A stretch of 64,000 nucleotides of DNA from Nitzschia sp. DOCU1 (lineage: Eukaryota > Bacillariophyta > Bacillariophyceae > Bacillariales > Bacillariaceae). The stretch spans positions 124,001 to 188,000 of the forward strand of contig OX596001.1 in NCBI GenBank assembly GCA_951394045.1, in the 5' to 3' direction. Of the stretch, positions 62,234 through 64,000 are shown piece by piece (the stretch's first letter is position 1; each line of letters starts with the position of its first letter). A model generated the notes under the pieces. That model was not told the origin of the DNA, made no database searches, and saw nothing but the letters and a program-made list of their open reading frames with translations. Both the position numbers and the translations under genes were made by a program.

Positions 62234-64000
62234 GTTGATAATGAAATGGAGTCGTCGAGCAAAGTATGAGGATATCCTCTCAAATCAAATGTCCATTGGA
62301 TCGATCCAAAGATGATCCATCAGAATTTCGATTCTTCCGTCCCCCTCGGAAAATTCTCGTGGCATCCGTCGATGTCATGGTAATGCTGCATTTGTTCTGC
62401 CTGCCAATGCCGCCGTCATTCATGTCATCATTTTTTGCTGGATGTCAAATCCAAATGTGCCCTCGAGAACTCTTTCAAAGCAAGAATTCTTTCGCCGTAA
62501 CCTTGGGGTCGAATCGATCATGAATGGACTTGCTGGACTCCAAAAAGAGAGCAATGCACGATACGGCGCCTTTGGACGATGATGGAGTCACGACACCATG
62601 CATGGGACCCCATCAATCAATCCAAGTGGATCTTGTTTTCTTTTTTAAAAGCTGAAGAAGGAGGAGGTTGGGGTTGGCGGCCGTTCCCATTTCACGGCGG
62701 GGAAGATCCTGCACGATCCGGGAGAGGCGACGACGATACCGAAGATACGCTTCTCATTCTCTTGTGCCGACTGGAATTAGCACAAGCATCGTCATTCATC
62801 ATCCGGTACTGATGAAAGATGCTGTTGCCTCAAAAGAGAGCCCAAATGTCACTTTGCTTGCAGCATCCGATGGCATTGTTTTCCGCCGTCGCTGCTGGTT
62901 GTTGAAGCTGACGAAAACGATCTTTTCGACGCCCGTGTCTGTTTGTGGACGCAGGAAAAATGCACGGTAAATCTACGAGTAAAAATCGACTCCTTCGACT
63001 AGACTCGTTACTACCACCGGTAGACCGAAAACAACATGGATTCTGCATCTCTTAACAAGCCACGTAAGCCCAAAGAAGCAGTTCGACCTTTCTTCTCCAG
63101 GGACTATGATCTATCTACACTTAACTTTATGCGTGGCACTTTCTGCAAACCCTTCCATCTCTCCCTTATCGTGAGATGGCGTCGCGGAGGAGAAGCGTTT
63201 CACGATGCAGGTCCTTTGCAAGGGAAGCATGACTCAACTTTTAGTTCTCCAAGAGATCCCCCGATGCAATTCCTTTATTTGATTGGATCGGGAAGAGATC
63301 AATTCAGATGCGAGCCATTATAAATAGATGTTCTCCTCCCAAGATCGACCGTAGCGAATCCTGCGATGACCATTTGATCGACCAAAAGTAGCACATGATC
63401 AAAGGAAAGAGTTGTTGGTGGCAGTTTTGGGGGGAACATGAGAGCGATGATGATGAAGATTGTAGACAGTGGACCCGGTCTATGACTGATAAAAGTACAA
63501 GAAGGCCATCAGGGTTGAGTTCGACAATTCTATGCGCTTTTAAGAAGTCCGGAGAACCGCGTTTCAGCTCGTTAAAGAATGCACAATCATGCCTTTATAT
63601 ACGGAAGGTTCTGGTGTTCTCTGGCCCACCAGATTCAATGATGACCCCAAAAGGGGAGCAAAGACTTTGTCTTATAACCCCTTTTTAGATGGAACTTCAA
63701 GGGATAGCAGTTCGGTATCTGACGTGGTCGGTTTCGATATGTCTTGACATCAAGATCTGGCAATTTCTACATTTTTCGAAATGCCTAAAACTCTTGCGTG
63801 GCGGGCGAAGAAGCTGCCTGGGACTTTGTTTCCTACACTCTACTGGACATACTTTATAGCCCTTCCATCGCCTCCAGAATTCGAATGGTATTCGCGTCTG
63901 AGATGATTATTAGAAATGAATCGGGCCCAGACAAACCGCTACTGATATTTCTCCAGTATTCTGCACGCAAGACAAGAAAATGTCTCTAAATCGCCCCCTG
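62234..64000. other. Right edge, no supported gene
   Basis: 1.77 kb. Frames of 63-100 codons have no features. The start of a neighbouring gene may lie beyond 64000. Confidence 0.5.

Overview
This window looks like nuclear DNA from a diatom, most likely a raphid pennate species such as Seminavis robusta. That assignment is inferred from protein families and style, not from a search. The evidence is: three DUF6824 proteins (a family abundant in diatoms); a type II membrane leucine-rich-repeat protein with a phase-1 intron between LRRs; short GTAAGT/GTACGT...AG introns of about 80-150 nt; A-rich leaders before start codons; and intergenic DNA full of TAGTAG/CTAGCTAG motifs. No rRNA, tRNA, CRISPR array or intact transposon was recognised.

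Layout from left to right. 1-8209: most of a giant gene, open at the left edge, encoding two cathepsin-propeptide (I29)-like modules, a roughly 1,450-residue coiled coil with internal duplications, and a C-terminal pair of W...GSRY repeats. 8557-9150: a small coiled-coil protein. 10951-11433: a small heat-shock protein. 12804-14249: a membrane-anchored EF-hand protein. 16197-17869: phosphoacetylglucosamine mutase. 18493-21060: an inverted cluster of an unrecognised repeat-domain family with decayed copies. 21729-23222: a prolyl-4-hydroxylase-like oxygenase. After 3.6 kb of gene-poor DNA come two tandem DUF6824 paralogues (26873-28672 and 30085-32451) and a TALE homeodomain protein (33993-34850).

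36050-40674 is a tandem duplication of a divergent gene pair: a Pro/Thr/Ala-repeat signal-anchor protein on the minus strand and a cytochrome b561 on the plus strand. The left copy of b561 survives only as a dead 5' fragment. A CPA1 Na+/H+ exchanger converges on b561. Next come the LRR protein (five exons), a two-exon DUF6824 gene, a two-exon class 3 lipase head-to-head with a Dus1-type tRNA dihydrouridine synthase, and a two-exon helical-repeat protein that resembles the C-terminal part of AAA-ATPase/sensor-kinase proteins without kinase or ATPase. Last are two paralogues of another unrecognised family, the second broken by an apparent 1-base deletion, and a secretory-leader protein at 61409-62233. 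The final 1.8 kb has no supportable gene.

The strongest theme is recent local duplication and decay: the 18-21 kb, 26-32 kb, 36-40 kb and 57-61 kb blocks, plus repeats inside the giant gene. Housekeeping genes (AGM1, DUS1, NHE, lipase) are interleaved with lineage-specific repeat proteins. Several gene pairs are divergent and could share promoters.
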